Assembly (NCBI GenBank): GCA_963969345.1
Contig: OZ017770.1
Span: 629,246 to 693,245, forward strand
Length of the DNA: 64,000 nucleotides
Direction: 5' to 3'
DNA from: Turbatrix aceti
Taxonomy: Eukaryota; Nematoda; Chromadorea; Rhabditida; Panagrolaimidae
The notes under the pieces were generated by a model. That model did no database searches. It had not been told where the DNA came from and was given only the letters and a program-made list of their open reading frames with translations. This document shows positions 1-12,694 of this stretch, one piece after another (within the stretch, counting starts at the first letter, position 1; each line of letters starts with the position of its first letter). The position numbers and the translations under genes were made by a program.

Positions 1-769
1 AGCGGGACCAGCGGGGCCGGGGGGACCAGCAGGGCCATCGGAGCCAGGGTTGCCAGCGGGGCCGGGAGGACCGGGGGGACCAGCCTGACCAGCGGGGCCA
101 GGGGGACCGGGCTGAACACCTTCGGACTGAGCTGCGGCGCCATCGTTGCCAGGAGCACCAGGCTGACCATCGGGACCAGGGGGGCCGGGAGGACCCTTCG
201 GGCCGGGTTCGCCGGGGGCAGCCGGGCCACCATCGGGACCAGCGGGGCCAGCACCGCCAGCAGGGCCAGGAGGACCAGCAGGGCCGGGAGGACCGGGAGG
301 ACCACCGGGGCAAGGCTTGCACGGGGGAGGCTGAGAGACGGGGCAGGGAGCAACAGCGGGGCGACCGGGGTTGCCGGGGGCACCAGGAGCGCCATCCTTG
401 CCGGGGGGACCGGCGTTGCCAGCGGGGCCAGCGGGTCCGGGTTCACCGCCCGAGCAGCAGGCGTTGCAGTCGTGGCCAGCCTGACGGGCTGTACGGTTGT
501 GGGCGACGGGGATCATCTTGAGGGTGCTGACCTCAGACCAGATGTCCTTGGCAGATCCCTGAAAAATTATTAATTGATAAGAGCCAACTCAGAAAAGAGC
601 CATTTACCTGACAGAACAGGAGCTGCTGATCCATCTGACGTCCGACTTCGTGGACGTAGTTGTGAACCATCGGCAGGGTGACGCACACCGACAGCACCGA
701 GACGATGCTGAAGGCAACGGCCGAGTAAGACACGAAGCGGTAAGCTTTGATCCTGTTTTCAAACTCCAT
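1..769 (-). CDS. Nematode cuticle collagen 1, partial (3' end outside window)
   Basis: Structural collagen of the cuticle, secreted by epidermis. Exon 1 is 769-608 (54 codons). A 49-nt intron (607-559) follows, and exon 2 (558 to the window edge, 186 codons) stays open. The product starts [12 protein letters not shown] and has the nematode cuticle collagen N-terminal domain with one hydrophobic segment (about residues 14-37). A subtilisin-type RTAR site lies before the triple helix. A CxxCC cluster is followed by interrupted Gly-X-Y blocks and a [12 protein letters not shown] spacer. The ATG at 769 was chosen because the other two collagens here begin at the same point and because it lies about 70 bases below a TATA box. 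Intron 1 sits after codon 54 in phase 0, exactly as in collagens 2 and 3. The second intron of those genes is absent: the Gly-X-Y frame reads straight through. The C-terminal cysteine box would lie beyond base 1. The family is certain; the individual orthologue is not known. Confidence 0.93.
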
Positions 770-838
770 TTTGTGATGGGTGCTAGCGACTCCTGGTTGG
801 TGGTCTCTATGCACTGGCTTCAAATTCAGCCGCTTTGG

Positions 839-848
839 CTTTTATATA
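839..848 (-). promoter_or_regulatory. TATA box of collagen 1
   Basis: On the minus strand the sequence reads TATATAAAAG followed by CCAAA, about 70 bases upstream of the collagen 1 ATG. The identical 15 bases occur upstream of collagen 3 (from 15852), at nearly the same distance from its ATG. Shared sequence outside the coding region supports a functional core promoter. Confidence 0.7.
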
Positions 849-3165
849 CTCACGTTCGGCAGGGTGACAGAAGCGTTACTTCCTTAAGTGTGTCCGTTGT
901 TTGTGGGGTACACGCCTGTGCGCACGTATTGCCGTTAAACCGGTTTCTTCTTTTGCTTTCTGGTGGTTGAAGAAGCCGCAGAGGGAGGCGCCTAGCAGTT
1001 ATTGGCAAAACTATTCGCGTGTACAAGGCTGATTCTAATCACGATGTTTTCCTTGGAGAAAGGCGGGTTGGGTTGCCCTACCCTATTGTCTTCAGAGTAT
1101 ACCAGGGGGGCTTTACGTCCGACTAACCGTCCAGAGCATCTCTACTTTGAGCAACAAAAAAAATCAAGAGTGTACACGAACCGTGACCAAAACCAAAACA
1201 TTGATGTTACGAAAAAAACTGTGATAAAAAAATGTCTTGCAAGAAACAATCAGGTACGATTGTTACACTCCCTATTCTGCAATGACGGTCACTCTGTTGA
1301 CTTTGGACTTAGTTAGCAATTACCTTTCTTACACGCAAAAATGACGAATGAAAATCGCTGTACCTCAAAAGAATGCAACCAAGGAATTAAAATTGTTTTG
1401 ACCTTACACAGAAATGTTTTTGAGGACACAAAGAAAGAATTTGCTTCTTTTTGAGTTAAATCAATTAGCAACACGTTACAAGCGTCATTTTGGTATTGTT
1501 ACGCTAGGATAAATCATGCGATTATGCAAATGAGAGGTTTGTTCACAAAGAATGGAAACCCTGTTGTAAACATTATCGCAGTGATGCGTGGTATTGTCGC
1601 ATTCATGGTATCCTCCTTTATTTCCAGCTTCATAACTTTTTGTCGTGTTCCTCGCTTTTTTGTGTTACAGCAATAATGCTACACGCAAGTGGCGTCAATG
1701 TTTAATATCCAATGTCCCCCTTCATTTATTCTTTTTTTGTCTCTCGCCTCTCATACATCTTGTGCTTTAACTTGCAGCGCAGTTTTCTATGTATTTTAAT
1801 GTCACGTTTTAACTAAGTGTCAATTCGCTGGTTTTTACCTGAAATGAAAAGCATTCATCCAAATCATTTCGAGTTCCATAAATGACGCGAGCTGCTTGGT
1901 ATCTATGGGTGAAAATTATGTGGCCAAATAAATCATTGATTATTGCCGCTTGTTGCTACGTAAATGGACGCAACAATGAAAAGACCATAATTATACATTT
2001 TTCGTTTTTTTTGTGTGAAACATTTTTGTTTTATCAAATCTGTTTAGCCTTGTGTGAGGGACGTATTCCATGGGGAAAAATACAATGCAACGACACCTGA
2101 GAAAAATGAATAATCTCATAGAGTCGTTCCAGCTTTTTCCTCTGCTTCTTTTTCACTTTTTGTACACATCGCTTAACAGCATAATGATCTGATTCCTCCC
2201 CATTCAAGATCACCATACACGACATTGTCTGTGAATACATGACAAGAGAATAAGCACATCATCGACATGAAAAATTCAGTTATAATCCGTCCGCGTCCGG
2301 TGGAGTTTTGTCAGTCTGGTTGGCTTTGTTTTAAAGTACCCTTACTCTTGACAGTGGGAATCTACATTTAAACTCAAGAACAGTGCTTTCTTCAAAAAAA
2401 AGCAGTTCACTTTGGTCGATGAATTATCCCTTCGATACAAGAAGATTTTGAAGTGAAAAAATGGAGAGCTAGAGGTTCAGTTAATTTGTGTTGTAATTTT
2501 TTCTGATTCTTCCGACTCCAAACTCTCATTTTTTCAAGTGTCTGTGATATTGCTTTTTTATTTTAATGAACCAACTTAAAATCAAATTTGCTACACCTTT
2601 ATCTTTTTTTGCTTTATAAGTGATTATGGTATTATGTGGGCTTCGCGTTGGCTTCAACTTTGTTTAGTTTTGTGCATTCCAACCCCATTTAGTCGTGTGT
2701 ATGCCGTAAATTTGATAAGGAGTAAGGTAAAAGCTATGATGATCATCTTGTCATTTTGCAAGGAGTACTTCATAGCTGCGCCGAGTGTCTGTCCATAATT
2801 GAGTCGTTGATACGACTGCACTGCAGCTATGCTTAACGCGTTAGTGATTTTTTTTCATATACATCATAGTATATTTTTTGTAATGTGATACTCGAACACG
2901 TTGTCACGTTTTGTAATACGTAAAGCAAGCAGGTTAACTTGTGTCCATTATTGGAAAGCGGACACCAATTTACTGCGTTGAGATTAATAAAAATCTCATT
3001 TTCTGTACGAACAAAGCTTTTCGACGATTAAAAAAATTGTGTTGCTTGATTTCAATGCAAAATCATAGTATAAAGTATTTTCATTGATAGATATTCATAT
3101 GTTTAACTATGCGCTTTTGTGTTAGGGGTGTCGGCGAATATTGCGATGCGTAATAGTACCAGTCG
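849..3165. other. Intergenic spacer between divergent collagen 1 and NHERF-like gene
   Basis: AT-rich with many short homopolymer runs. It should contain the collagen 1 promoter and enhancers at the left and the upstream region of the PDZ scaffold at the right. I see no tRNA, no recognisable coding exon and no clear repeat. The short open frames here have no family signature. Confidence 0.5.
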
Positions 3166-3200
3166 ATGAATCACATAGTAAAAAATTCTGTTGTGCACGT

Positions 3201-3209
3201 CAATTTCAG
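3201..3209 (+). promoter_or_regulatory. Splice (possibly trans-splice) acceptor just before the NHERF-like start
   Basis: CAATTTCAG ends one base before ATG 3211. In nematodes an acceptor this close to the start codon often receives a spliced leader. The alternative is an unspliced start at the in-frame ATG 3166, since the frame is open through the acceptor and would add 15 residues. Confidence 0.5.
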
Positions 3210-3210
3210 A

Positions 3211-6200
3211 ATGGAATATCGCCAGCTTCCACCAGATGCGCCTCCACCAAGGCTTTGTCTTCTCGTCAAGGATCATCCTGATCAGGAGTATGGATTTAAC
3301 TTTCATTTTGAGACTAGCCGTGGCCAGTACATTGGCGTCGTCGATCCCGGGAGTCCGGCGGAACTTGCCGGTCTCCAGTTTGACGACCAAGTTTTCGCAA
3401 TCAACGGAGCACGAGTGCAAGAGTTTACCCATCACGAGGTATAGATTCGCTGCTACTAGGCCAACAAACTATACCACCTTCTATTTGCAGGCAGTTGCAG
3501 CCATCAAACAAAATCCCATGCAATGCGAGCTCTTAGTCACCTCAAAAGATGATGCACAGTGGTATCGCAATCACGACATTGATGTGGACATGAATTTACC
3601 CAACATCCTTCGAGTATGTCCAGAGGTATTGCATTGGATAACATTCTTTTAATTTCCTTTTCATGTTTCTTTCTCTAACCCTCATACTATCCCTTCACAC
3701 CTTTGTTGCAATCACGAAAGCCTTTGTGTCGTATTTCAGTTTTACAAATTGCCATTGTCCCACAACTGGCTGCGTCAATCGTCCGCAGATTCTTTCCACG
3801 CGACCCCTGTGTCTCGTCCTTTTGTAACAAACGATGTTAAAAAAACTTATAGTCAAGATTCAGCTTCGCTTAATTCCTGTTGTGATTCTGTTATATCTTC
3901 GCAAAATACTTTTTCTGAAGACGACCTCGCCACTATCAAGGTAGTTTTTTTGTTTGTTTTGTAGTTCTTAATTGCTGTGGCTGTGATCACCCAGCTAATC
4001 ATTAACATTTGTTTGCACGATGTTAATAGTGGCATAATTTTCTATTTTTATGTCATTTTTCCTCTATCTGGCGCTTTAAAATAATGACAATATTAGAAAG
4101 TCCCACTGCCTAGAGTGCTGTACAAAAAAAGCTGCCTTGTTACCATGGCATGTACACACCAGACAGATAAGTAAGACACCGCATGTCGCCAAAAAGGGAT
4201 GGTATTGCCCGCGAAAAAAACTTTAGAATTGCTGTTCAAGGGGGTGTTTAATAAATATGAGCTCCTCTGTTTTGTGCGTTTAAGGTAAAATCAATTGTAA
4301 ATTTTCCCTCATGCATTCTTAGGTATACAGATGAGCTCGTTATTCACGATTGTGTACAATTGTTTGTTTAGTTTCATTCATACTTGTCATCGATGTGATC
4401 GTTTTCAAAATTTAGGCTTTGTGTCATGGAAAGCCGCCGCCAGGACATCTTTGTGCGCGTCGGAAAAAAGGACATCTTGGTAATTGTGCTTTATTCGTGA
4501 CAACAGTTATCCACCGTGCCTTGCATGCAATACAAATTATTTTTTACGCAAAAAGCTAGCCACAAGTGTAAAGAAACACAACCACCTGCCCCGACTGTTT
4601 ACGTCAGCTTTTTTTGTCATATACTTGAGTTTATAGTTATGGTGCCCTGATGTTTAGCGTTCCCGATGTATGCAAGATTTTGTTGTCTGTTAATAGCACT
4701 CCAACAGACTGGTGGGACTAAATTATGTCTTATCACTTACGTGTCCCGTCGCAATATGTAAAAATGCATTTACAAAATTGTTTCTGCTTGTATTTGCCTG
4801 GCTTACGCAATAGTGACACGACCGGTCATCAAGCTGGTACCCAAAAGGTAGTGGACACGTTTACGTTGTTTTACAGCAAATTTTTATTTCTCAACGACTA
4901 CTTGGGTGTTTTTGAATATATGTGTTGAATTGCTCAAACATAAGTGCTTTTTTGTAACGTGTTGTAACGCGCAGGTGCGTTGCACGGAATAATACCACCA
5001 ATTTGCTCACAATAAGCTGTTTTTATTTCTTTTGTAGGAAAGCATTGACGTCTTACAGTGATGGCTGGAAATGCTTTTTTGCTTGTTTAGAAAATTTAGT
5101 TTTTTTGCGGATTCCAAATTTATAAATGGACCCTAAATGTATTCATAACTTTTTTTATTGACTACTTGCGCACAACAATATACGTAACCTCTGCTTTGGG
5201 TTCTAAATCCTGACTTATGACTAATCTTGTAGTTTACGATGGAAGATTAGTTGTAAATAACAATCAACCTTTGCCCAGTAGCAATGGATAATTTGGTTTA
5301 AAAAAATCGGATCATGTGCTTTGTATGATGAATTGTCTTAAACAGCGTTTGTACTAAAACGCAATAATGTTTTTTGACATAAAAGAACTGTTCGTGACGC
5401 ATCGTTTTGACAATTTTTTTACAGAAACGCCAAACCTCTGGCCAAACTATTCCTTCAGCAGCGAAGACATCGACAACGATAAAAAGCGACAAGGGAAACG
5501 CTTTGATGAACGCTCCGCCAGCAAGGCTGAGTCACCTTGTAATAAATTTGCTGCCAACGGGAGTTATGTCGGCAACTTGTTTTTTTTTCCAGGAAAAGAA
5601 ATTGCCGACAGATGAGTACGGGTTCAATCTTCATGTCGAAACCGGAAAAGGACACTTTATCGGCGCCGTCGATAAAGGAGGAATTGCCGATGAAGCAGGC
5701 CTTGAGATGGGCCAACGCATTGTCGGGGTGAATAACAAGCTCATCCTTCCCGATACTCCACATAAGGTGATTATTAATGCAATTTTGACTGCCATCAATG
5801 AGAAACATGATGACTCATCCCCTGTGAATCATGTTTATGTTTTAGGACGTCGTCGGGCTTATCAAAAAAGACCCGCTATACACTGTGCTATTGGTTGTCT
5901 CGGAAGAAGTCGATCGCTGGTATACAGAGCACAACGTTGCTTTTTCATTTTCAAACTCTATTTTGTACAACCAAAAAGCACCGCCGCCAAATCGTCAAGT
6001 TTCTATTGAATCAAACAACCGTAACGTAAAGGTTTGTTATTTTTTGAAAATTTGTACGTCGATTCCAAAGGATGAATATTTTGTCTAAATAACAGAACCT
6101 CAGGTTCAATTATAATATATTGACTAGTTTTTTATGCCAACGGATAAATACTGTTTTCATGGGGCCTATGCCTTTGAGAGTTTGAATGTTGTTTAGACCC

Positions 6201-7571
6201 AGTACGTATTTCAACTTTTTTCTTTAAAGTAATTTGTCAGAACAAAAACAACTTTTCCGTTTTTTACTGTTTTTTTGCGCTTAAGAAACTAGAAATAATT
6301 GAAGTAAAAACATGTTTTCAAATTGAAATTCCGATCAATGTGACAAAAATTTTTAAGTAGAATTTGAAACTATTTGCTCTTTTGGTTCCATTTTACATAC
6401 CTTTATGATATATTTTTTTCCAGGACAAACGAGCAGTTTCTGAGGGAACTACAATCCAGGTTTGTTTCCTTTCTCACACTTTTGATGTTCTTTTCGCCTT
6501 TGTAACTTTATCCTTTGTTATGGACGTAATTGTTCCGTTAATGCTTTTGTTATGTTCGTGGTGACACCTTCTTTAGCACTCTCTCAACACACTTCGCAAA
6601 GCCGAAGCACAGGTATACAACGAGCTCGCTATGTGGCACGCAGAAGAAAAGATTTTTGCCAGAACTCCTGAGTTGCCACCCATACCGCTTGAACGCATAT
6701 TTGCAACTCTACCTGAAGATTTGCGTAATTCGTTGCTTACACTTGTTCCTGAGTCAGAAGTTCTTGTCGATGCCACTGCTCAAACCGATCAGTTAACCCC
6801 TGCTTCAAGCGCTCAGTATTACAACGAAAAGGCGATAGCTGACAGAATCGCAAAAAAAATCTGCGAATTACAGCTGACAGTCAGCAATGACACAAACAAT
6901 AATGCTGAATTCGAATCCACAAAGCATAATGACGATAATGGAGTTAGAACGCCACCTGAGCCATCTGAAATTCTCGAATCCCCAACATTGCATACGGACA
7001 AGCAATCATTTAACAATGAAGCCGAAGAAATCGATCGCATATTTCAAGATATCAACGATATGACCAGTGCCAAATCGGTCGAATCTCTCGCACTTTCGTC
7101 TGGTTCAGACGAAAACCTTTCCGTTGCTGTAAAACCTATCGAAAACGATGTACGCACTTTCTATATTTTTGGTTCTCTTTTTGTTATACTTTTCCTTTAT
7201 CGTAAATTTCTGCCTTTGTTCGTCAATGCTTTGGATTACTTATTGTCGTAAATTTTAGAACAACGTCACGCCCATCACACGGGACCTTGGGCCAAAGCAA
7301 GTGCCGATTGCGGTTGCCAAACCTCATGAACCATTCATGTACTCGTCTCAAAATCTTCGTAACCAACCAATTTTGGAGTCATCTGAACGCAAATTAAACG
7401 GTATTTTTATTTTTTAATTAAAAAATTTAATTTATTTTTTATCTTACAGGAAATGATATTTTCAATCTAAGCGCAAAAGAAGCTCGCCGAGCCCTTCAAC
7501 ACCACAAAGTCGATCCGCGTAAACAAAAGTTATCCATCGAACAAAAACACAAACTTATCAACAATTTGTAA
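3211..7571 (+). CDS. nrfl-1: NHERF-like scaffold with two PDZ domains (nrfl-1-like)
   Basis: Apical adaptor expected to tether membrane transporters to ERM proteins and actin. Exons: 3211-3438, 3491-3625, 3740-3940, 5425-5538, 5593-5766, 5846-6031, 6424-6459, 6577-7149, 7259-7400 and 7450-7571. Together they give 636 aa, with all phases matching. PDZ1 is about residues 13-100 (PPPRLCLLVK, then carboxylate loop EYGFNF). PDZ2 is about 219-305 (ARLSHL joined across a 54-nt in-frame intron to EKKLP, then EYGFNLH). Each is followed by the NHERF-style tryptophan-tyrosine tail (QWYRNH, RWYTEH). The last residues, LSIEQKHKLINNL, resemble the ezrin-binding end of mammalian NHERF1. The middle (about 359-549) is acidic and disordered. 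Uncertain points: the start (3211 or 3166), the donor of exon 2 (3613 and 3625 both keep frame), and possible extra exons inside the 1.5-kb intron 3941-5424. Orthology rests on domain order and tail. Confidence 0.85.
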
Positions 7572-7845
7572 TTTTGCACTTACCACGCAACTCTGATATC
7601 TTTTCTTCATGACTAGTCTATTAATTTCTATTCTTGTCACTGTTTTCTGAGTCAAACACACATCGTTAAATAAGCTAGATATTTTTTGTTAATACTGGAT
7701 TTTAACACATGCCAACAAGTATTATTGCCTTACGTCATCACATTTTCTTCTACGTTGAAGACTGATTGATTGATAACTACCTTGTCTGTCACCCAAAGGG
7801 TCTGAATTATATAATCAAATTAATTTATATCCTGCGAGATGCTAT

Positions 7846-10520
7846 TCAGTAAATATTCTGATTTAAAGCGTATTCTGGGAAAAACTTGGCGAAGACGTCC
7901 TGATTGAAGGCGGGAGTGTTAATCTTGTCGGCCCAGTCGTTGGGTAGCGGCGTTTTCCACGTCGAAGCGTCATCGGGGAGTGCGGGCCTCAGCATTTCTT
8001 CTATTGATTTGGTCAGATGCAAGGGCAGTTTGGGAATAATTCCAATCGGGGGATTAGGTGAGGCTTTTTTTGTTGATGGAATCTCGAGAGTATTTGGCCG
8101 ATTTTGGGGCTTGGAAAAGCCGGAACTCGACGCGGAGGGCAGCTCACTAAGCAGTGTGCCGTTAGAATAAATTTGATGATAAGTGTCGTAGTTAATGGGT
8201 TGTCCATTTGAAGGGTTTGTATACAACGCAGCAGCTGCTGCCACTGCATTTGCTGTAGAAACATGAGTTGTAATAGATGACGTGTTGATTGCCGGAGTTG
8301 CTGGGGACAAATTTGCGACCAGAGATGCAAAGCCCGGAGACGAAACTGATTGCTGGGTTGTTGGATTGTACGCTGTGGATGTTTGTACCTTCAAAAAACA
8401 AATCGGAAATTTACATAATAAAGGAAAATGCATACTTGTAAGTTTGAAAATGCAGAAGCAAATGAACTAAGTTGCCAATGATAATTATCTAACGGATTAA
8501 TTTGATTGTTAACTGTAATTTGGGGAGGCTGATTTACCAGTTGCACTTCGGGTTGTGGCTGAGGAAAAGATTTTGCATCTGGCAATACTACGATTTCTTC
8601 CGATGGCTTTGCTTCCGTTACGCCAAAGTAATTTTCGTTAGAGTGAGGAAAACGGAGGTAATCTGTTGTGTCTGGATTGAAAAGCGAACGCAAAATATCA
8701 GCGTGGGAAGCAAATGATTCAATTGGTTTGTCTGCAGAGAAGTGTTCACGAAAATGATTTGATAAGTGAGTCGCAATGCTCTGAAATTCGATGCACTTTT
8801 AAGCATGAATATTTAAGCACAATGAACGTACAAATAATGTTGGAAATACAAGAAAACAATTTGCAAACTTTGAATTTACTGATGGATTCCAAATAGACTG
8901 CTGAAAGCCATCTTTTATAACATGCATCAACACGTCGCTAAAAACACTCCGAAGTTCATGTATAGCTTCACCAGCTGCAGGTCGAATTCCTTTGATTCCC
9001 GGATCAAGGGTAATGATTGCTCGCAGCACCGAAATTTCGGATATTGAAAGATTAAGCCGTTTGAGTGGTTCGATAAGATCGTCGTTTACGGAACGCATTA
9101 GATTTTTATCGCTAGAAAAGTACTTTTGAATCCAATTATCAAGAAAAAAATAGATTACAGTTTTTCAAGGTAGTCAAAAAATTGTAACTCGCATTGCATT
9201 CCAGACAAGTAATTTGCAACAGCGTTGAATGTGGCAAGACGACAAAAAATATCTTGCACAATCGCAATTTTGTCTTCAACCGTAATTGTGGATTGGGAAA
9301 CTGATGATTTCTGAGTTAGCCGACAAATCGTGTTAACAAAGTCAACCACTTCAACAATCCGCCAAAGCGCTGTACAAGATGCATCGCTAGCTGATGGAGA
9401 AATTTCTTGATAATCATCTTTGTTTTCTTCTGCCACAAAGAGAGATCTCTCGTTGATCAGGCTTTTGAGCGTAAATTTGGCAACTGAATCAACGCTAATT
9501 TTTTTTGCTGCTTTCGGAATTGACGAATGCACGTTCTGAACCACTTGCAAGAAGTGTCTGAAAATGAAGATGACAACTAAATTGTTGGAAGACGTTTTTG
9601 AGTGCGCGGAACTTTCCTCCCCAAAAAAGGAACGCTAACACTTGTTCCAGAATTTTTTTTATGTAATTTGATTTTGATTATGAAAAAAAAATGCTAGCAC
9701 GTTGGTTGCATCGCATTTAAGTTAAAAATTACTTTGCATCTCGCAAAATTAGTTTAATTTTAGTACAGGATGGGCCCCTCTACGTACGAGTCGCCATCAT
9801 CATCTTCATCACCTTCTGACTGTTCATTGTAGTGTTGTATGTATGATATGGTGCGTACGAGCTAGAGAATAAATGAAATAATTACTTTTGTTCTGAGGTT
9901 AGCTGAGAGAAAGCCGTATCATCACAAGCTACGTCATTTGTTTTATCGATCTTTAAGCCGATTAGCTGCTGTAACTGTTTGCTTCTTGTACGACCTAGTT
10001 TCTGCTTTGCTTGATCGCGATCTGGGCGTACAGCTAAAAAATTTATCAAGCTGATTTTGATTTGCAAAGAATGTCATCATACCATCAGGATTCATTCCAA
10101 CTTGCAGACAGCGACGAAAACGGCAATAACGGCAACTGTTTCGCTCGTACTTGTCAACGACACAGTTTTTTCCATAGCGACAGACGTATTTATTGCGTCC
10201 CTCTTTTACTGCTCGCCGAAAGAAGCCTTTACACCTGAAATGCATGAACAAAAATATTTATAATCAAAATACAATTTATTTTGTAATTGATTTTTCCGCA
10301 CTCAATGAAATATTTGAACATACCCAAAGCAAGCCAGCGTTCCGTAGTGCAACTTTGCCGGGCTATCACCGCAGACGGCACATGAGCGAACCAGGCGACC
10401 GCTACCACTGCTACGCGATAGACATTGCTCACGTGACGGCATCATTATCTCAGTTGACGTCGCAGGCACCGAGCTGGTGGACATTACAGATTCAGATGGC
10501 ACATAATCGTAATGGTTCAT
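7846..10520 (-). CDS. HNF4-like nuclear hormone receptor (nematode NHR)
   Basis: Ligand-regulated transcription factor of the HNF4-derived nematode family. Exons (minus strand): 10520-10324, 10234-10083, 10033-9886, 9557-9159, 9111-8832, 8780-8436 and 8388-7846, giving 687 aa. The DNA-binding domain has all eight zinc cysteines (C47, C50, C64, C67, C84, C90, C100, C103) and P-box CFGCKG. An RPDRD extension follows it. In the ligand-binding domain, DKIAIVQDIF stands for the helix 3-5 signature, AIITLDPGIKG matches helix 8-9 of HNF4, and KFANCFLVFPTLF/SIA matches HNF4 helix 10. That last match fixes the 51-nt intron 8831-8781. ADILRSLF is a likely AF-2 helix. A tail of about 230 residues rich in Asn, Ser, Thr and Pro follows. 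ATG 10520 is forced: an in-frame TGA (10553-10551) lies just behind an acceptor at 10554, so that acceptor serves the 5' UTR. The gene converges on the PDZ scaffold with a 274-base gap. The exact NHR number is not assigned. Confidence 0.88.
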
Positions 10521-12620
10521 CGTTATTTCCGTTTCATTGGGCAAAGGATGTCACTAAAACTGAAATAAAATAGAATACATTTTGTTTTGTTTCCGTTATT
10601 CGCATGTTCGTCATAAAGCTTAGTGATTACACCTTGATGAGATAATCCTACCGGATCAATTTATTTTCGCGACACTGTACAAAATATTTCAATCCTGATA
10701 AAGAGACAGTCACAAATATTTGGCATGACACGTTTTCCAAGATAATAGGATTTGAGTACTTCAAGCACAGCGAGATATTTGCTAATTGCAATACGGCTAA
10801 AAAATAAGCGTCAATTAAAACGATTAAAACTTTGCAATTCAATGATCTACGTTGTAATAAAAACTTTAGATACCAAAAACTGCACAAAATATTTTTGAGG
10901 ACAACGAAAAAGAGTTGAGAACTGCGAATGATTTCATGGAACAAAACAAGTAAAAATTCAATACAACGAACTCGCAACTACCTCAACAGAATGAAAACTG
11001 CACAAACTTCGCAAATAACGTTATTGTTCCGCATTCAGTGATTTCCTTCAACCTATGAATCCTCGGTACCTCGTTCGTTCATCATCGAAATACCTGTTTT
11101 GTTCATGTCAAAAATTGTTATTTTTCAAAAAAAGCTTGTTCATGAGTAACTGTTAAAATATAAAAGAGACTAAAAACTGTTCGTGATCTCTAAAGCGATC
11201 ACTCCCGATGGGCTTCCGGTAAGGTTGGAGCAAAAAGCGGGCGATTAGCATTCTAATTGTGAGTCGCTATGTCATTGATTTATAGTGTTTTTCTCCGGTT
11301 GACGAGCGAGAGGGAGGTGATTGCGCACACTCAGTCGTAGGACAAGCTAACAGTGTTCTGTTCTTGATCACCCGATGAGTCATTGCTCCCTTCTGTCTAG
11401 TTCATTTAATACATGAGGCCTGACGATCCAGAAACGAAGAATCAGTATGTAACATAATACAATATTGCAACTGACTTGAACAGTTATTTTGTATTTCAAT
11501 TCTCTCTTCAGTGAGTAGTGCATTGTTTCCGTTTATGACCAGAAATTATGCATGTTGTCATCATAGTTCATGCGGGTGACTGGATTATAATTTTTTTCAA
11601 CAGATATTTTGTGCACAACTAATCGCAGGTGCAAGTTTTTGGGGCGATTTTCATCTTTTTTTTTCTTTGAAAAAGAAACCTCGGCAACCTCATGCTGAGC
11701 AATACACTTGACGCTGCGTGGATTCCATATATCCGCAGGAGTGACCGCTTTTTGACAAACAGAAACAAAATTTTACGGTCAGCAAAGAAGCGTTCAAATC
11801 TAACACTTCTTTTGAAAATATGATGGGAAGAGGAAGTGTTAGAATGCGCACCCCAACTGGTATGATCCCATTTGAAGGAGGGAAGGCGTCAAGCGAATCA
11901 ACTAGCTGACAGATAAAGTGTTGTGCAACTGCGTTTGATGTATCATTAACAAGTTAGGGTGGTTGCCGTCGGGCTATTATCACCCTTTTAAATCTGTTTT
12001 TTTAAACAAATCCGCCATGCAAGCTTAAATGGGTTGATTTAAGAGGCGACAAGATTTTCTAACTGGTAAAGAAGAAATAGATCGGTATGCAAGATTTTTT
12101 TGATTGTTGCTCATTTTTTACAAACATGTCCATCTGTCTGTCCACAAGCTAAAAATAAAATGCAATAAGAAAAATGCAATACAGTACGAAATATTTTTAA
12201 GTGATGATAATAAAACAGTAGACAGCTTGACTGCCACACACCTGATATATCAGCTGATAGCAAATGAAGCATCGGAATGAGCCGTTCGTTTCAACAATTA
12301 AAAACGTTGAAACGACTTCTTTTATTGTTGAAAAAAGCATCGGTGACAGTTTTTTAAATGCAGAATAATCATCCTCCGCTTGAAATATTAAAAACGGCAC
12401 TTAAGTTTCAAAAAAATGGCATTGAAAAATCATCTGAAGTGTCAGGAAGTTAGTCATTGAAACAGGTTTTTAACGTGAAACATGCACATACGGTCAAGCA
12501 ATTGTCTTCTGTAGATATGGACGTTCCGTGAATATCTTCAAAGGATAAGATATACACGCCGCACAAAGCGTACGTTTTGGGGAGGGAGGGGCAAGATCTT
12601 CGAGGAACGTCGCCGACGAA
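10521..12620. other. Intergenic spacer upstream of the nuclear receptor and collagen 2
   Basis: Divergent spacer of 2.1 kb. It contains the receptor's 5' UTR acceptor (CAGTTTTAG ending at 10554 on the minus strand) and presumably both promoters. The rest is AT-rich with no recognisable gene, RNA or repeat. Confidence 0.45.
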
Positions 12621-12630
12621 AAATATAAAT
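12621..12630 (+). promoter_or_regulatory. TATA-like element of collagen 2
   Basis: AAATATAAAT lies 65-74 bases upstream of the collagen 2 ATG, the same spacing as the TATATAAAAG boxes of the other two collagens. It is a weaker match and lacks the following GCCAAA. Confidence 0.4.
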
Positions 12631-12694
12631 TCGAGGTCGAAGAAAATTTTTGCAGTATTCAAAACTCCTTTTGGTAGCCTGTCTGGTGGTCAAA

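Noticed and set aside
4416..4479. Exon-like block (acceptor TTTAG, donor GTAATT) inside the large NHERF-like intron, with a GHLCARRKK-like peptide.
   Set aside because: It leaves phase 1, but the next certain exon (5425) needs phase 0. Direct joining of 3940 to 5425 keeps frame.
8781..8879. Longer 99-base version of nuclear receptor intron 5 with donor at 8879.
   Set aside because: It removes the segment matching HNF4 helix 10. The GTACGT donor at 8831 restores it and gives a 51-base intron.
9788..9861. Extra exon between nuclear receptor exons 3 and 4, after acceptor TCTCTAG.
   Set aside because: No donor gives the phase needed by exon 4. Skipping it yields a continuous SEQK-HFLQ join.
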